A stretch of DNA of 25,814 nucleotides, taken from assembly GCA_019418025.1 (NCBI GenBank), contig DYCR01000026.1, positions 4,784 through 30,597 on the forward strand. Reading direction: 5' to 3'. Source of the DNA: Clostridiales bacterium. Lineage in GTDB: Bacteria; Bacillota; Clostridia; Oscillospirales; Oscillospiraceae. Shown here piece by piece: positions 1 through 7,977 of this stretch (its first letter is position 1; every line of letters starts with the position of its first letter). A program made the translations under genes and the position numbers. The notes beneath the pieces were generated by a model, which was not told where the DNA came from, did not search any database, and saw only the letters and a program-made list of their open reading frames with translations.

Positions 1-1110
1 GGGAGAGAAAATGAAGGTGAACAGGGCGTCGTAGCGGACCTGCTCGATGAGGGTGAGGGTCTCTTCAAACTCCTCGGCAGTCTCGCCCGGGAAGCCCACG
101 ATGACATCGGAGGTCAGGACCAGATCGGGCATGACGCTCTTGGCATAGGAGACAAGCTCCAGATATTTTTCCCGGTCATAGTGGCGGTTCATAGCCTTCA
201 GCACACGACTGGAGCCGGACTGGAAGGGCAGGTGCAGCTGCTTTGCGATCTTGGGATAGGCAGCCATGGTGTCAAAGAGCTTCTTTCCGGCATCCCGGGG
301 GTGACTGGTCATGAAGCGGATGAGGAAGTCGCCGTCAAGCTGAGCAATCTGGGCAAGCAGATCGGAAAAGTCTACGTTTTCCTCAAGATCCTTGCCGTAG
401 GAGTTGACGTTCTGACCAAGCAGGGTGATCTCCTTGCAGCCGGAGGCGATCAGCTCCCGACATTCCGTGAGGATGTCCTGAGGCAGGCGGCTGCGCTCCC
501 GGCCCCGGACATAGGGGACGATGCAGTAGGTGCAGAAGTTGTTGCAGCCGTACATGATGGAGACCCACCCCTTGAGGGTGTTGCTGCGGACCACGGGCAG
601 ACCCTCGGCAATGGAGCCGGGCTCGTCCACGGTGGAGAAGGCACGCTTGGTGCCGGTGAGGACCTGATACAGCAGGCTGGGGAACTGCCACATGTGGTGG
701 GTGGAGAAAACACCGTCCACGTGGGGGTAGCTCTTGCGGATGCGCTCGACCACATGCTCCTGTCCCGCCATACAGCCGCAGAGGAAGATCTTCTGGCCCG
801 GGTGGCGGCGCTTGGTGTGGGTCAGGGCACCCAGATTGCCGAACACACGCTGTTCGGCATGCTCACGGATGGCGCAGGTGTTCATGATGACCACGTCCGC
901 GCCCTCGGCCTGATTGCAGATGGCATAGCCGGCATCCCCCAGCATGCCACGAATCCGCTCGGAGTCGGCTTCGTTCTGCTGACAGCCGTAGGTCTCTACG
1001 TATGCCTTAGGGGTGACACCGCGCTCCATCCAGAGGGCCTGGATGCGGGCGCAGTAGGAAAGCTGCTCGTCCACTTGGGACTGGGTGATTCGAGTGGTTT
1101 TGGTATTCAA
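1..1110 (-). CDS. miaB: tRNA-2-methylthio-N6-dimethylallyladenosine synthase MiaB, partial (5' part)
   Basis: Radical-SAM methylthiotransferase that adds the 2-methylthio group to i6A37 of tRNAs reading UNN codons; cytoplasmic. The 370 visible residues contain the UPF0004 domain with its three cluster cysteines (ETYGCQQNEADS, C43; MNTCAIREHAEQR, C79; CGCMAG, C113), then the radical-SAM motif YGCNNFCTYCIVPYVRGRE (C189, C193, C196), and later DVIVGFPGETAEE. The reading frame is open to the left edge, so the C-terminus with the TRAM domain lies outside. I start it at the TTG at 1108-1110 because GGAGG (1119-1123 region, read on minus) sits about 8 nt upstream and no ATG is better placed. The conserved ETYGCQQN motif and CAIRE favour MiaB over MtaB or RimO. 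It has its own promoter and is separated from the upstream Na/Pi gene by a terminator. Confidence 0.93.
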   Translation of the reverse strand, partial: MNTKTTRITQSQVDEQLSYCARIQALWMERGVTPKAYVETYGCQQNEADSERIRGMLGDAGYAICNQAEGADVVIMNTCAIREHAEQRVFGNLGALTHTKRRHPGQKIFLCGCMAGQEHVVERIRKSYPHVDGVFSTHHMWQFPSLLYQVLTGTKRAFSTVDEPGSIAEGLPVVRSNTLKGWVSIMYGCNNFCTYCIVPYVRGRERSRLPQDILTECRELIASGCKEITLLGQNVNSYGKDLEENVDFSDLLAQIAQLDGDFLIRFMTSHPRDAGKKLFDTMAAYPKIAKQLHLPFQSGSSRVLKAMNRHYDREKYLELVSYAKSVMPDLVLTSDVIVGFPGETAEEFEETLTLIEQVRYDALFTFIFSP

Positions 1111-1155
1111 TGTGTATATCCTCCGAAATTGGGTGAAGTTTTGATTTAATAAGAT

Positions 1156-1184
1156 ATTTTATCATTTTTTCTGAGTGGTTGCAA
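1156..1184 (-). promoter_or_regulatory. Sigma-A promoter of miaB
   Basis: On the minus strand TTGCAA (1179-1184) is followed after exactly 17 bp by TAAAAT (1156-1161). This lies about 45 bp upstream of the miaB start and downstream of the Na/Pi terminator, so miaB can be transcribed alone. Confidence 0.7.
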
Positions 1185-1213
1185 GGCTTTTAGAAAAATG
1201 GCAGGGGAAACGG

Positions 1214-1247
1214 AAAAACTCCCGGAAGCGCCGAAGGCTTCCGGGAG
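1214..1247 (-). terminator. Rho-independent terminator of the Na/Pi cotransporter gene
   Basis: Perfect 11-bp stem CTCCCGGAAGC / GCTTCCGGGAG (1219-1229 with 1237-1247), 7-nt loop, followed on the minus strand by five T. It starts 9 bp after the stop codon of the Na/Pi gene. Confidence 0.9.
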
Positions 1248-1255
1248 TGAGGGGA

Positions 1256-3034
1256 TCATTTGCTTTGCTCGTCAGGGAAGGTGTAGCGCTCCTGATATTT
1301 GCGGAAGCGCTCGGAGTATTTGGCACTTTCTTCCAATTGGCCTGCCTTGAGGGCACCCAGATATTCGTGGGCCTCCAGCTTGCCTTCGGCAACCTGAAGC
1401 ATCTCAATGGCAATGTTGGAGCAGTGATCGGCGATCCGCTCGTAGGAGGTGAGCAGATCATCCAGAACGAAGCCGTACTCGGTGCTGCACATGCCGTCCC
1501 GCAGCCGGCGGACATGGCGGGATTTGACCTCACGCACCAGACTGTCGATGACCTGCTCCTGAGGCTCGACCTTCTTGGCAAGGGACATGTTGCTGGCAAC
1601 GAAGGCCTCGATGGTGCGGTCCACCGTATCGGTGACGGCACGCTCCAGAACCGCCAGCTCACTCTGGGCCTGAGGGGAGAAGCGGATCTTCTTCTGGGAG
1701 ATCTCTTTTCCGGCCTTGGCAATGGAGATGGCGTGGTCGGCGATCCGCTCCAGATCGCTGATGGAATAGAGCAGGGTGTTTAAGGTGCGGTTGTCATTGA
1801 CCGCCAGATTGGCACTGGACAGCTTGACCAGATAGGTGCCGAGAGCATCCTGATAGCGGTCGGAGGTGTCCTCCAAGGCACTGACCTGTGCCATGGTCTT
1901 TTCGTTGTAGTCCCGGGTCAGGGCAATGGCCTGATGCACGGACTCGCCGCAGATGCTTGCCATGCGGTTGGCAATCTCATGGGCACGCTGAACTGCGACA
2001 GCGGGGGTGGCCAGGAGACGATCGTCCAGAAGCTCGGTCTGCTCGGGGGAGGCTGTGTCGGGGACGGACAGGACTGCCAGCTTCTCGAGGACACCGTGCA
2101 GGGGGAGCATCACCGCAGTGGTGACGATATTGAAGGCGGTGTGGATCATTGCGATATCAAAGGGGGTTGCAGAGTCCTGAAGGAAATTCCACGGATAAAT
2201 GGCACCGATGCCATAGAAGATCAGGGAGAAGATCAGCACACCGATGACATTGAAGTAAAGGTGGACGATGGCGGTGCGGCGGGCGTTGCGGTTGGCTCCG
2301 ACGGTGGAGATCATGGCAGTGACACAGGTGCCGATGTTCTGGCCCAGAATGATGGGCAGTGCAGTGCCTGTGGTGACAACGCCGGTGGCGCACATGCTTT
2401 GCAGGATACCCACGGAGGCGGAGGAGGACTGGATCACGGCGGTGAGGACGGCGCCTGCCAAAATGCCGAGGATGGGGTTGGAGAAGGAGATCATCAGGTT
2501 TGCAAACCATTCTTCATGCTCCAGAAATTTCATGGAATCGCCCATCAGCTGCATGCCGGTCATCAGTGCCATGAAGCCAAGCATAATGGTGCCGATGCCC
2601 TTTTTACGCTCGGACTTGGTGAACATGAACAGGATGATGCCGATGGTGCCGAGCAGAGGGGCCAGCGTGGTGGGCTTGAACAGCTGAACGATCAGGCTGT
2701 CGCCCTCCAAGGCGGTAAGGGACAAAATCCATGAGGTGACAGTTGTGCCCACGTTGGAGCCCATGATGACACCGACCGCCTGCTTTAAGGTCATGATGCC
2801 GGAGTTGACGAAGCCGACCACCATGACGGTGGTGGCAGAGGAGGACTGGATCACAGCGGTGACCGCCATGCCCAATAAAAATCCACGCATGACGGTGGAG
2901 CTCATCTTTGCAAGGATGGTTTGCAGCTTGCCGCCTGCCTGACGCTCAAGGGCCTTGCCCATGATGTCCATGCCGAATAAAAACAGGGCAAGCCCGCCAA
3001 GCAAGGATATCGTCTTGAGAATATACATGGTCAT
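1256..3034 (-). CDS. Na/Pi cotransporter family protein with C-terminal PhoU-like domain
   Basis: Inner-membrane sodium-dependent phosphate transporter of the NptA/PNaS (SLC34-like) family, 592 aa. The N-terminal half holds the family's inverted repeat: two membrane units each carrying the QSSSA signature (TAVIQSSSATT at about 60-70 and TAVIQSSSASVG at about 199-209), each followed by a GSNVGT/GQNIGT element. Roughly residues 340-570 are soluble and helical with PhoU-type repeats (residues such as LYSISDLERIADHA and LTSYERIADHCSNIA), which in this family probably senses or regulates phosphate flux. A longer frame runs upstream, but I choose the ATG at 3032-3034: it has an AAGGA site about 8 nt upstream and opens directly into the first membrane segment. 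Own promoter and terminator; a single-gene unit. Substrate specificity (phosphate versus another anion) is inferred from the family. Confidence 0.93.
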   Translation of the reverse strand: MTMYILKTISLLGGLALFLFGMDIMGKALERQAGGKLQTILAKMSSTVMRGFLLGMAVTAVIQSSSATTVMVVGFVNSGIMTLKQAVGVIMGSNVGTTVTSWILSLTALEGDSLIVQLFKPTTLAPLLGTIGIILFMFTKSERKKGIGTIMLGFMALMTGMQLMGDSMKFLEHEEWFANLMISFSNPILGILAGAVLTAVIQSSSASVGILQSMCATGVVTTGTALPIILGQNIGTCVTAMISTVGANRNARRTAIVHLYFNVIGVLIFSLIFYGIGAIYPWNFLQDSATPFDIAMIHTAFNIVTTAVMLPLHGVLEKLAVLSVPDTASPEQTELLDDRLLATPAVAVQRAHEIANRMASICGESVHQAIALTRDYNEKTMAQVSALEDTSDRYQDALGTYLVKLSSANLAVNDNRTLNTLLYSISDLERIADHAISIAKAGKEISQKKIRFSPQAQSELAVLERAVTDTVDRTIEAFVASNMSLAKKVEPQEQVIDSLVREVKSRHVRRLRDGMCSTEYGFVLDDLLTSYERIADHCSNIAIEMLQVAEGKLEAHEYLGALKAGQLEESAKYSERFRKYQERYTFPDEQSK

Positions 3035-3095
3035 TTGGAAAATCCTTCTTTCTTTTGGGCGATGTCGCCGAGAGGTTTTATGCTCATACATCATA

Positions 3096-3124
3096 AGTAT
3101 AGCAACGATGAACAGGAATGTCTA
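3096..3124 (-). promoter_or_regulatory. Sigma-A promoter of the Na/Pi cotransporter gene
   Basis: On the minus strand TAGACA (3119-3124), 17-bp spacer, TATACT (3096-3101). It lies about 60 bp upstream of the chosen start and downstream of the DUF1846 terminator. No PHO box was recognised. Confidence 0.7.
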
Positions 3125-3165
3125 TTGAAAGATGGACAGAAATGACAGATTTCATGCATAGTATG

Positions 3166-3194
3166 AAAAAACCCGCCATTTACAGGCGGGTTTT
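3166..3194 (-). terminator. Rho-independent terminator of the DUF1846 gene
   Basis: Stem CCCGCC / GGCGGG (3172-3177 with 3185-3190), extended by A-T pairs and followed on the minus strand by six T. It lies just after the DUF1846 stop. The opposite strand also has a short T run, but no plus-strand gene reads into it. Confidence 0.88.
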
Positions 3195-3196
3195 GG

Positions 3197-4681
3197 TTAT
3201 TTGTGGTATAGACGGCTGCTTTCGTAGCGGGGTTCAAAGCTGACGTGGACACCCAGACGGCGCAGCAGCTGCTCGTCCTCCTCACTGAGGATGACGGAGA
3301 AGTGGGCCTCGCAGCCCCGCAGATTTTTCAGCTGCTCCTTTGCTCGCTGAGCAAGGGGATCGTTCATGGCGGAGATGGTCAGCGCAAGCAGCACCTCGTC
3401 TGTATGCAGGCGGGGGTTATTGTGGCCCATATACTGGGTCTTTAGCTCGCAGATGGGGGAAAGGACCTGCGCTGCGATCAGGTGCTGATTATCGTCGATC
3501 CCGCCCAGAGCCTTGAGGGCATTGAGCAGCAGCGCCGAGGCGGCACCTAAAGTGGGGGAGGTCTTTCCGGTGATGACACGGCCGTCGGGCAGGAGCATTG
3601 CTCCGGCAGGGCCGCCGGTCTGCTCGGCCTTTTTCAGGGCGGCAGCAACGGCAGGGAAGATCTCCGGGGTGACACCGGCCTGATTCATGACAAGCTCCAG
3701 CTTGCGGATGGTCTCGTCGTTATCCTTGCCGCGGATGTGATCGACGCAGGCGGCATAGTAGCGGCGGAGGATCTCCTTGCGGGAGGCCTCGCAGCAGATG
3801 TCGTTATCGATGATGCAGTTTCCTGCCATGTTGACACCCATATCGGTGGGGGACTGGTAGGGGGAATGGCCTTGAATCCGCTCGAAGGTGGCGTTCAGCA
3901 CGGGGAAGATCTCCACGTCGCGGTTATAGTTGACTGCCTTTTCGCCGTAGGCCTCCAGATGGAAGGGGTCGATCATGTTCACGTCGTTCAGGTCGGCGGT
4001 GGCGGCCTCATAGGCAAGGTTTACCGGGTGCTTCAGAGGCAGGTTCCAGATGGGGAAGGTCTCGAACTTTGCATAGCCGGCGGTGATGCCCCGCTTATGC
4101 TCGTGGTAGAGCTGGCTCAGGCAGGTGGCCATTTTGCCGCTGCCGGGACCGGGGGCGGTGACCACCACCAGAGAATGGCTGGTCTCGATATAGTCGTTGA
4201 TGCCGAAGCCCTCGTCGCTGACGATGCGCTGGACATCACTGGGGTAGCCGGGGATGTTATAGTGCTTATAGCAGCGGATGCCCAGAGATTCCAACCGCCG
4301 GAGGAAGGCATCGGCGGTGCTTTGGCCGGAATAGCGGGTCAGCACCACGCTGCCCACAAACAGGGACAGCTCCCGGAAGGTATCGATCAGGCGCAGCACA
4401 TCCACATCGTAGGGGATGCCCAGATCCCCCCGGACCTTGTTCTTTTCGATGTCGGCGGCGTTGATGACGATGACGATCTCCACGTCGTCCTTCAGCTGCT
4501 GGAGCATGCGGATCTTGCTGTCAGGCTCAAAGCCCGGAAGGACACGGGAAGCATGGTAGTCATCAAAGAGCTTGCCGCCGAATTCCAGATATAGTTTCCC
4601 GCCGAACTGGGCGATCCGTTTGCGGATCTGTTCGGATTGGGTAGTCAGATATTTTTCGTTGTCAAAACCGATCTTACTCAT
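3197..4681 (-). CDS. DUF1846 (UPF0371) family protein
   Basis: Conserved soluble protein of unknown biochemical role found widely in Firmicutes; 494 aa, the usual family length. Recognised from the N-terminal block IGFDNEKYLTTQSEQI, LYLEFGGKLFDDYHASRVLPG and the run through FPIWNLPLKHPVNLAYEAATADL, all typical of UPF0371 proteins. The stretch VTAPGPGSGKMATC (about 174-187) looks like a phosphate-binding P-loop, which with the alpha/beta pattern suggests a nucleotide or phospho-ligand, but no reaction is established. I take the ATG at 4679-4681 (MSKIGF) because GGAGAA lies about 9 nt upstream; an in-frame ATG 33 nt earlier lacks a ribosome site. Single-gene unit with its own extended -10 promoter and terminator. 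Family call is confident, function is not. Confidence 0.9.
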   Translation of the reverse strand: MSKIGFDNEKYLTTQSEQIRKRIAQFGGKLYLEFGGKLFDDYHASRVLPGFEPDSKIRMLQQLKDDVEIVIVINAADIEKNKVRGDLGIPYDVDVLRLIDTFRELSLFVGSVVLTRYSGQSTADAFLRRLESLGIRCYKHYNIPGYPSDVQRIVSDEGFGINDYIETSHSLVVVTAPGPGSGKMATCLSQLYHEHKRGITAGYAKFETFPIWNLPLKHPVNLAYEAATADLNDVNMIDPFHLEAYGEKAVNYNRDVEIFPVLNATFERIQGHSPYQSPTDMGVNMAGNCIIDNDICCEASRKEILRRYYAACVDHIRGKDNDETIRKLELVMNQAGVTPEIFPAVAAALKKAEQTGGPAGAMLLPDGRVITGKTSPTLGAASALLLNALKALGGIDDNQHLIAAQVLSPICELKTQYMGHNNPRLHTDEVLLALTISAMNDPLAQRAKEQLKNLRGCEAHFSVILSEEDEQLLRRLGVHVSFEPRYESSRLYHK

Positions 4682-4714
4682 TTCAAATTCTTCTCCAATA
4701 TATATTCTTGGCAT

Positions 4715-4723
4715 AGTATATCA
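4715..4723 (-). promoter_or_regulatory. Probable extended -10 promoter of the DUF1846 gene
   Basis: On the minus strand TGATATACT fits an extended -10 (TGn-TATAAT). The -35 region at the expected distance is poor (TTTTCT). It lies about 35 bp upstream of the DUF1846 start. Confidence 0.45.
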
Positions 4724-4811
4724 CAGTTCAAGGCCTTAGAAAAGAAAAACAGGGAAAAAGGCGTGCCAAAAATTCGGAAGGATTTTTGTAAAAGACTGTC
4801 GAGGACGGCTA

Positions 4812-4840
4812 TTGACTTTCTTGGAGGATACGTGTAGAAT
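4812..4840 (+). promoter_or_regulatory. Orphan plus-strand promoter-like sequence
   Basis: TTGACT (4812-4817), exactly 17 bp, TAGAAT (4835-4840). It points away from DUF1846 and towards the 3' end of acsB. No protein gene lies downstream on this strand, so it may drive a short non-coding RNA or be fortuitous. Confidence 0.4.
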
Positions 4841-4850
4841 GTTGGTGAAG

Positions 4851-4879
4851 TGCCCGCCGGAAACGGCTGGCATTTTTTT
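4851..4879 (+). terminator. Terminator-like hairpin directly behind the orphan promoter
   Basis: Nine-position stem TGCCCGCCG / CGGCTGGCA with one C-T mismatch and a GAAA tetraloop, followed by seven T. It starts only about 5 nt after the expected transcription start of the promoter at 4812-4840. Confidence 0.5.
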
Positions 4880-4915
4880 GCATTTTCAGGAAAGTTTTTC
4901 CGTTCTGTTACAAAT

Positions 4916-4945
4916 GCCCGAAAGCTCCCAACGGGGCTTTCGGGC
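4916..4945. repeat. Inverted repeat (hairpin A) downstream of acsB
   Basis: Ten-base perfect arms GCCCGAAAGC / GCTTTCGGGC with an inner CCC/GGG pairing. There is no good T run on either strand. It follows hairpin B in the acsB transcript and could stabilise the 3' end or back up termination. Confidence 0.6.
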
Positions 4946-4951
4946 AGACTG

Positions 4952-4981
4952 AAACAGGCCGCCCGAATGGGCGGCCTGTTT
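4952..4981 (-). terminator. Probable terminator (hairpin B) of the cooS-cooC-acsB operon
   Basis: Thirteen-base perfect arms AAACAGGCCGCCC / GGGCGGCCTGTTT with a 4-nt loop, about 55 bp after the acsB stop. The T run on the minus strand is only TTT, so termination may be incomplete; the plus side (TTTATTGTTT) is somewhat more T-rich. Confidence 0.6.
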
Positions 4982-5036
4982 ATTGTTTGGATGGCGGCAG
5001 AGCGGGAGCCGTAGGCTCGGCATCTGCTGCAGGGAA

Positions 5037-7169
5037 TTACATATCGAAGGGCTCCATGCTCAGAACAGGGTGACCGACCTCAGACAGGTAAGCCAGCAGC
5101 TGCTCGGGGTCCTCGGTGCAGACGGTCTCGTCTGCGATCATGTCGGTGAAGTTCTCCACACCGTACATTTCCTTAGCGGTGGCATCCAGATGGTCACGGA
5201 TCTGATCCTTCAGCATCTTGGGCAGCCAGACGATACGGCCGGGGCCGCCTTCGGCAGCGATGAACTTATGAGAGGAGATGAAGTGCTTGCCGTGGCCCAT
5301 AAAGCCGGGGGTCTGCACACCGCCGCCGGTCATGGAAGCCATCTCGGAGAAGGTCATGCCCAGAGGAGTCATGCCGGCATGCTCACGGCAGGTGATGACA
5401 ACGCCCATGGAAACAGGCTCGACACCGCAGATACACTCGAAGCAGCCGCAGGAGGTCATGGGGTCTTGGAACAGGGAGTACAGGGTGACATGCTCCAGAG
5501 CGCCGTGAGAATACTTGTCAACGGCCTCGTCCACGTCTACGTAGCGGCCCAGCTTCTCGTCCAGACAGTTGTTCTTGGGAACGATCTGGCAGGGACCGGT
5601 GGGGTCAAGCTCGTTGGTTGCCTTAGCATCCAGCCAAGACACGGCACCGCAAAGACCCAGACGCTCGGGGGTGACGATACAGACGTGGCTGGGGGAGAAG
5701 GCCTGACACATGGTACAGGTGTAGAACTGATCGACGGATTCGTCGGTCATGCTTCTCAGACGGTCGTCACGCTTGTTAAAGACATCGTTTGCCTGTGCGC
5801 GCAGGACCTTGTTGGCCTCGTCGCCCACAACGATCTTGACCTGACACTTGTCAACAACGGCCTCGAACTCGGACTTGATCTTGGCGTACAGGACCTCGCC
5901 GATGTGCTTCAGGCGGAAGCCTGCTTCAAAGTCGGCCTTGGAGATACGGATACGGATCATGTCACGCTGACCGGTGTGCATGACACCCTCGATGCAGTTC
6001 AAGTAAGAGTGGATCTTACGCTCCATGACGGCCTCGAAGTCAGGCTGCATGTTCTTGCCGCCAACCTCGATGGTGTAGGAAACGGAGATCTTGGAGCCGG
6101 CCTCGAACTCGTCCAGCTCCGGGCCCTCGACGACGATCTTGTGATCCTCGATCTCCAGAGGGCCCTTGGTGGTGACCAGCTCGAAGCAGTCCTTACGGGA
6201 GCCGTCGATCTCGATCTGCATATCGCCGCGGCGGATGATCTCGCCTTCGAATGCAGAAGCGAAGGAGACGGGGATGTCGATTTTGGTGATCTTCAGCTTG
6301 ATGTCACGGGCCTCCAGAGAGGTGGCGTTGAACTTGGAGACATCCTCCTGAACGATCAGGGACTTGGGAACACGGAAGATGTTCTCAGTCTCGTTGGTGA
6401 TAACAGGGAAGCCCAGTGCGATGGCACCTGCGCCGCAGGCTACGATCACATCGTCCAGAGGCTTGAAGGCATTGACGAATGCGGGCACACGCTCGAAGGT
6501 GTACTTCATCAGGCCGGCTGCGTCGCCGCCGTTGATGTTGCCGAAGATCAGAGCGGCACGGACCGCTACGGAAACGACATGGATGACAGCGGTGACATCC
6601 TTGCCCAGAGGGATGACGCGGACGTTGTCACCGGTCTTGAAGCCCTTTTCCTCCAGCTGATCGATGACACCGCCCACCAGAGTGACCAGAATGCCCTGAG
6701 CCTGATAGCTCTTGACCAGCTCCACGGCCTCGTCGGCGGAGGGAGCCTCACCCAGAATGACGGCAACACCGGGGATGTCGCCGGTAACCAGAGGAACACC
6801 CAGATTACGGATGACGGCATCAGCCAGATGGCCGTAGCAGGGCATTTCGTAGGGAGTGGCACCGTTCAGATACTTCAGAGCCTCGATAAACTCGGCACAC
6901 AGAGCGGTGGCAACGCCGGACATGAAGGCGTCGTTCAGACGGCTTTCGCGGGTCATCAGGGACTTGATGACATCCAGAGCGGCCTTCATCTCGCCCAGAG
7001 TGGTGACCTTGACACCGGTCACGCCAAAGTAGCAGGGCAGAGCGTATGCAGTGTCGGGGAAGGAAACTGCCTGACTCTCGCCATACTGTGCGATTGCATT
7101 GTCAACGGCGGATACGGTCAGGCCGTAAACGGCATCATTACCGCCAAATACACGATCAAATAAAGTCAC
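5037..7169 (-). CDS. acsB: CO-methylating acetyl-CoA synthase (CODH/ACS complex subunit AcsB)
   Basis: Condenses CO, a corrinoid-bound methyl group and CoA to acetyl-CoA, the central step of the Wood-Ljungdahl pathway; cytoplasmic, in complex with CooS. 710 aa. The A-cluster ligands are complete: C485 and C488 (CTMCQAF), C497 (HVCIVTPERLGLC), C507, and the Ni-binding C574-G-C576 (MTSCGCFECI). They sit a constant 21 residues before the Moorella thermoacetica positions as I recall them (506, 509, 518, 528, 595, 597), so the protein lacks about 20 N-terminal residues but is otherwise collinear. The start is the GTG at 7167-7169, with AGGAGGT 7 nt upstream; a longer in-frame TTG start would run into the end of cooC and has no such site. 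It lies 16 bp after the cooC stop, so it is translationally close-coupled. Confidence 0.97.
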   Translation of the reverse strand: MTLFDRVFGGNDAVYGLTVSAVDNAIAQYGESQAVSFPDTAYALPCYFGVTGVKVTTLGEMKAALDVIKSLMTRESRLNDAFMSGVATALCAEFIEALKYLNGATPYEMPCYGHLADAVIRNLGVPLVTGDIPGVAVILGEAPSADEAVELVKSYQAQGILVTLVGGVIDQLEEKGFKTGDNVRVIPLGKDVTAVIHVVSVAVRAALIFGNINGGDAAGLMKYTFERVPAFVNAFKPLDDVIVACGAGAIALGFPVITNETENIFRVPKSLIVQEDVSKFNATSLEARDIKLKITKIDIPVSFASAFEGEIIRRGDMQIEIDGSRKDCFELVTTKGPLEIEDHKIVVEGPELDEFEAGSKISVSYTIEVGGKNMQPDFEAVMERKIHSYLNCIEGVMHTGQRDMIRIRISKADFEAGFRLKHIGEVLYAKIKSEFEAVVDKCQVKIVVGDEANKVLRAQANDVFNKRDDRLRSMTDESVDQFYTCTMCQAFSPSHVCIVTPERLGLCGAVSWLDAKATNELDPTGPCQIVPKNNCLDEKLGRYVDVDEAVDKYSHGALEHVTLYSLFQDPMTSCGCFECICGVEPVSMGVVITCREHAGMTPLGMTFSEMASMTGGGVQTPGFMGHGKHFISSHKFIAAEGGPGRIVWLPKMLKDQIRDHLDATAKEMYGVENFTDMIADETVCTEDPEQLLAYLSEVGHPVLSMEPFDM

Positions 7170-7185
7170 GATTTTACCTCCTGAT

Positions 7186-7953
7186 TCATTCATCTCTGTC
7201 GATGACAGATTTGATTCTCTTGATTTCGTCAATTGCGGTGGGGCTCACGTCGTAGGGAGATTTTCCAAGCCGGTCAGCCTCGATGACTTCGGGATTATAG
7301 TGGACAAAGCCCAGAAGATCCTCGGCCGGGATATGGGCGCGGATATACGCCTCGTCATCGGCACTGCGGACCTTGTTGGCAACGACTCGGACCTGCTTGA
7401 CACCAAGATCGTCGGCAAGCTGCTTGACCTTGCCATAGGTCTGGATGCTGCGGGCACCGGGCTCGATGACCACGATGAACTGGTCCATGTTGGCGGCGGT
7501 GCCCCGGCCAAGATGCTCAAGCCCGGCCTCCATGTCCATGATGACGACGTCGTCTTTCCGGTAGGAAAGGGCAGAGAGGATGGCTTTCAGCATGACATGC
7601 TCGGGACAGACACAGCCGCTGCCGCCCACGTCAACGGTACCCATGACCAACAGCTTGACACCGTTGATCTCTTTTGCGTACTTGTCGGGGATATCGGCAA
7701 CGCTGGGATTCAGCTTGAAAAATTTGTTGGCCTCGTTGGCGCCGGTGCGCTCCTCCACCAATGTCCGCATCTTGGAGATGGGGATGATGGAGTTGACCTC
7801 CTCCGGAGAGAAGCCCAAGGCCAAGCCCAGATTGGCATCCGGGTCAACGTCGGCCGCCAGAACCTGACGGCCTTCGGCGGCGTAGAGCCGAGCCAAGGTG
7901 GAGGCGAGGGTGGTTTTACCCACGCCACCCTTGCCGGTAATTGCTACTTTCAT
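7186..7953 (-). CDS. cooC: CO dehydrogenase maturation ATPase CooC (AcsF-like)
   Basis: MinD/SIMIBI-class ATPase that delivers nickel during maturation of the CODH C-cluster (CooC) or the ACS A-cluster (AcsF); cytoplasmic dimer. 255 aa, the normal length. Visible motifs: deviant Walker A KGGVGKTT (about 8-15), ADVDPDANLGLALG, the metal-binding CVCPEH CxC pair expected at the dimer interface, and the MDMEAGLEHLGRGTA switch region. The ATG at 7951-7953 has AAGG about 9 nt upstream. It sits between cooS (24 bp gap) and acsB (16 bp gap) in one operon. With both enzymes adjacent, the sequence alone does not say whether it serves CooS, AcsB or both. Confidence 0.95.
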   Translation of the reverse strand: MKVAITGKGGVGKTTLASTLARLYAAEGRQVLAADVDPDANLGLALGFSPEEVNSIIPISKMRTLVEERTGANEANKFFKLNPSVADIPDKYAKEINGVKLLVMGTVDVGGSGCVCPEHVMLKAILSALSYRKDDVVIMDMEAGLEHLGRGTAANMDQFIVVIEPGARSIQTYGKVKQLADDLGVKQVRVVANKVRSADDEAYIRAHIPAEDLLGFVHYNPEVIEADRLGKSPYDVSPTAIDEIKRIKSVIDRDE

Positions 7954-7977
7954 GTAAAGGAACCTTCTTTATGGAAA

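Larger units (their letters stand above)
4724..5036. other. Non-coding gap between DUF1846 and acsB with promoter and hairpins
   Basis: No convincing gene. The gap holds a plus-strand promoter-like site, a terminator-like hairpin right behind it, and two long hairpins near the 3' end of acsB (each listed separately). A 35-codon plus-strand ORF starting at 4839 has a GGAGG 11 nt upstream, but it runs through both the terminator-like hairpin and hairpin A and encodes nothing recognisable. Confidence 0.6.

Noticed and set aside
4839..4946. 35-codon plus-strand ORF behind the orphan promoter
   Set aside because: It runs through a terminator-like hairpin and hairpin A, its ribosome site is 11 nt away, and the peptide is unremarkable. 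A non-coding role is more likely.
4983..7163. 726-codon open frame on the plus strand opposite acsB
   Set aside because: Mirror of the acsB codon bias; no family features and no suitable ribosome site. The acsB frame has all A-cluster ligands.
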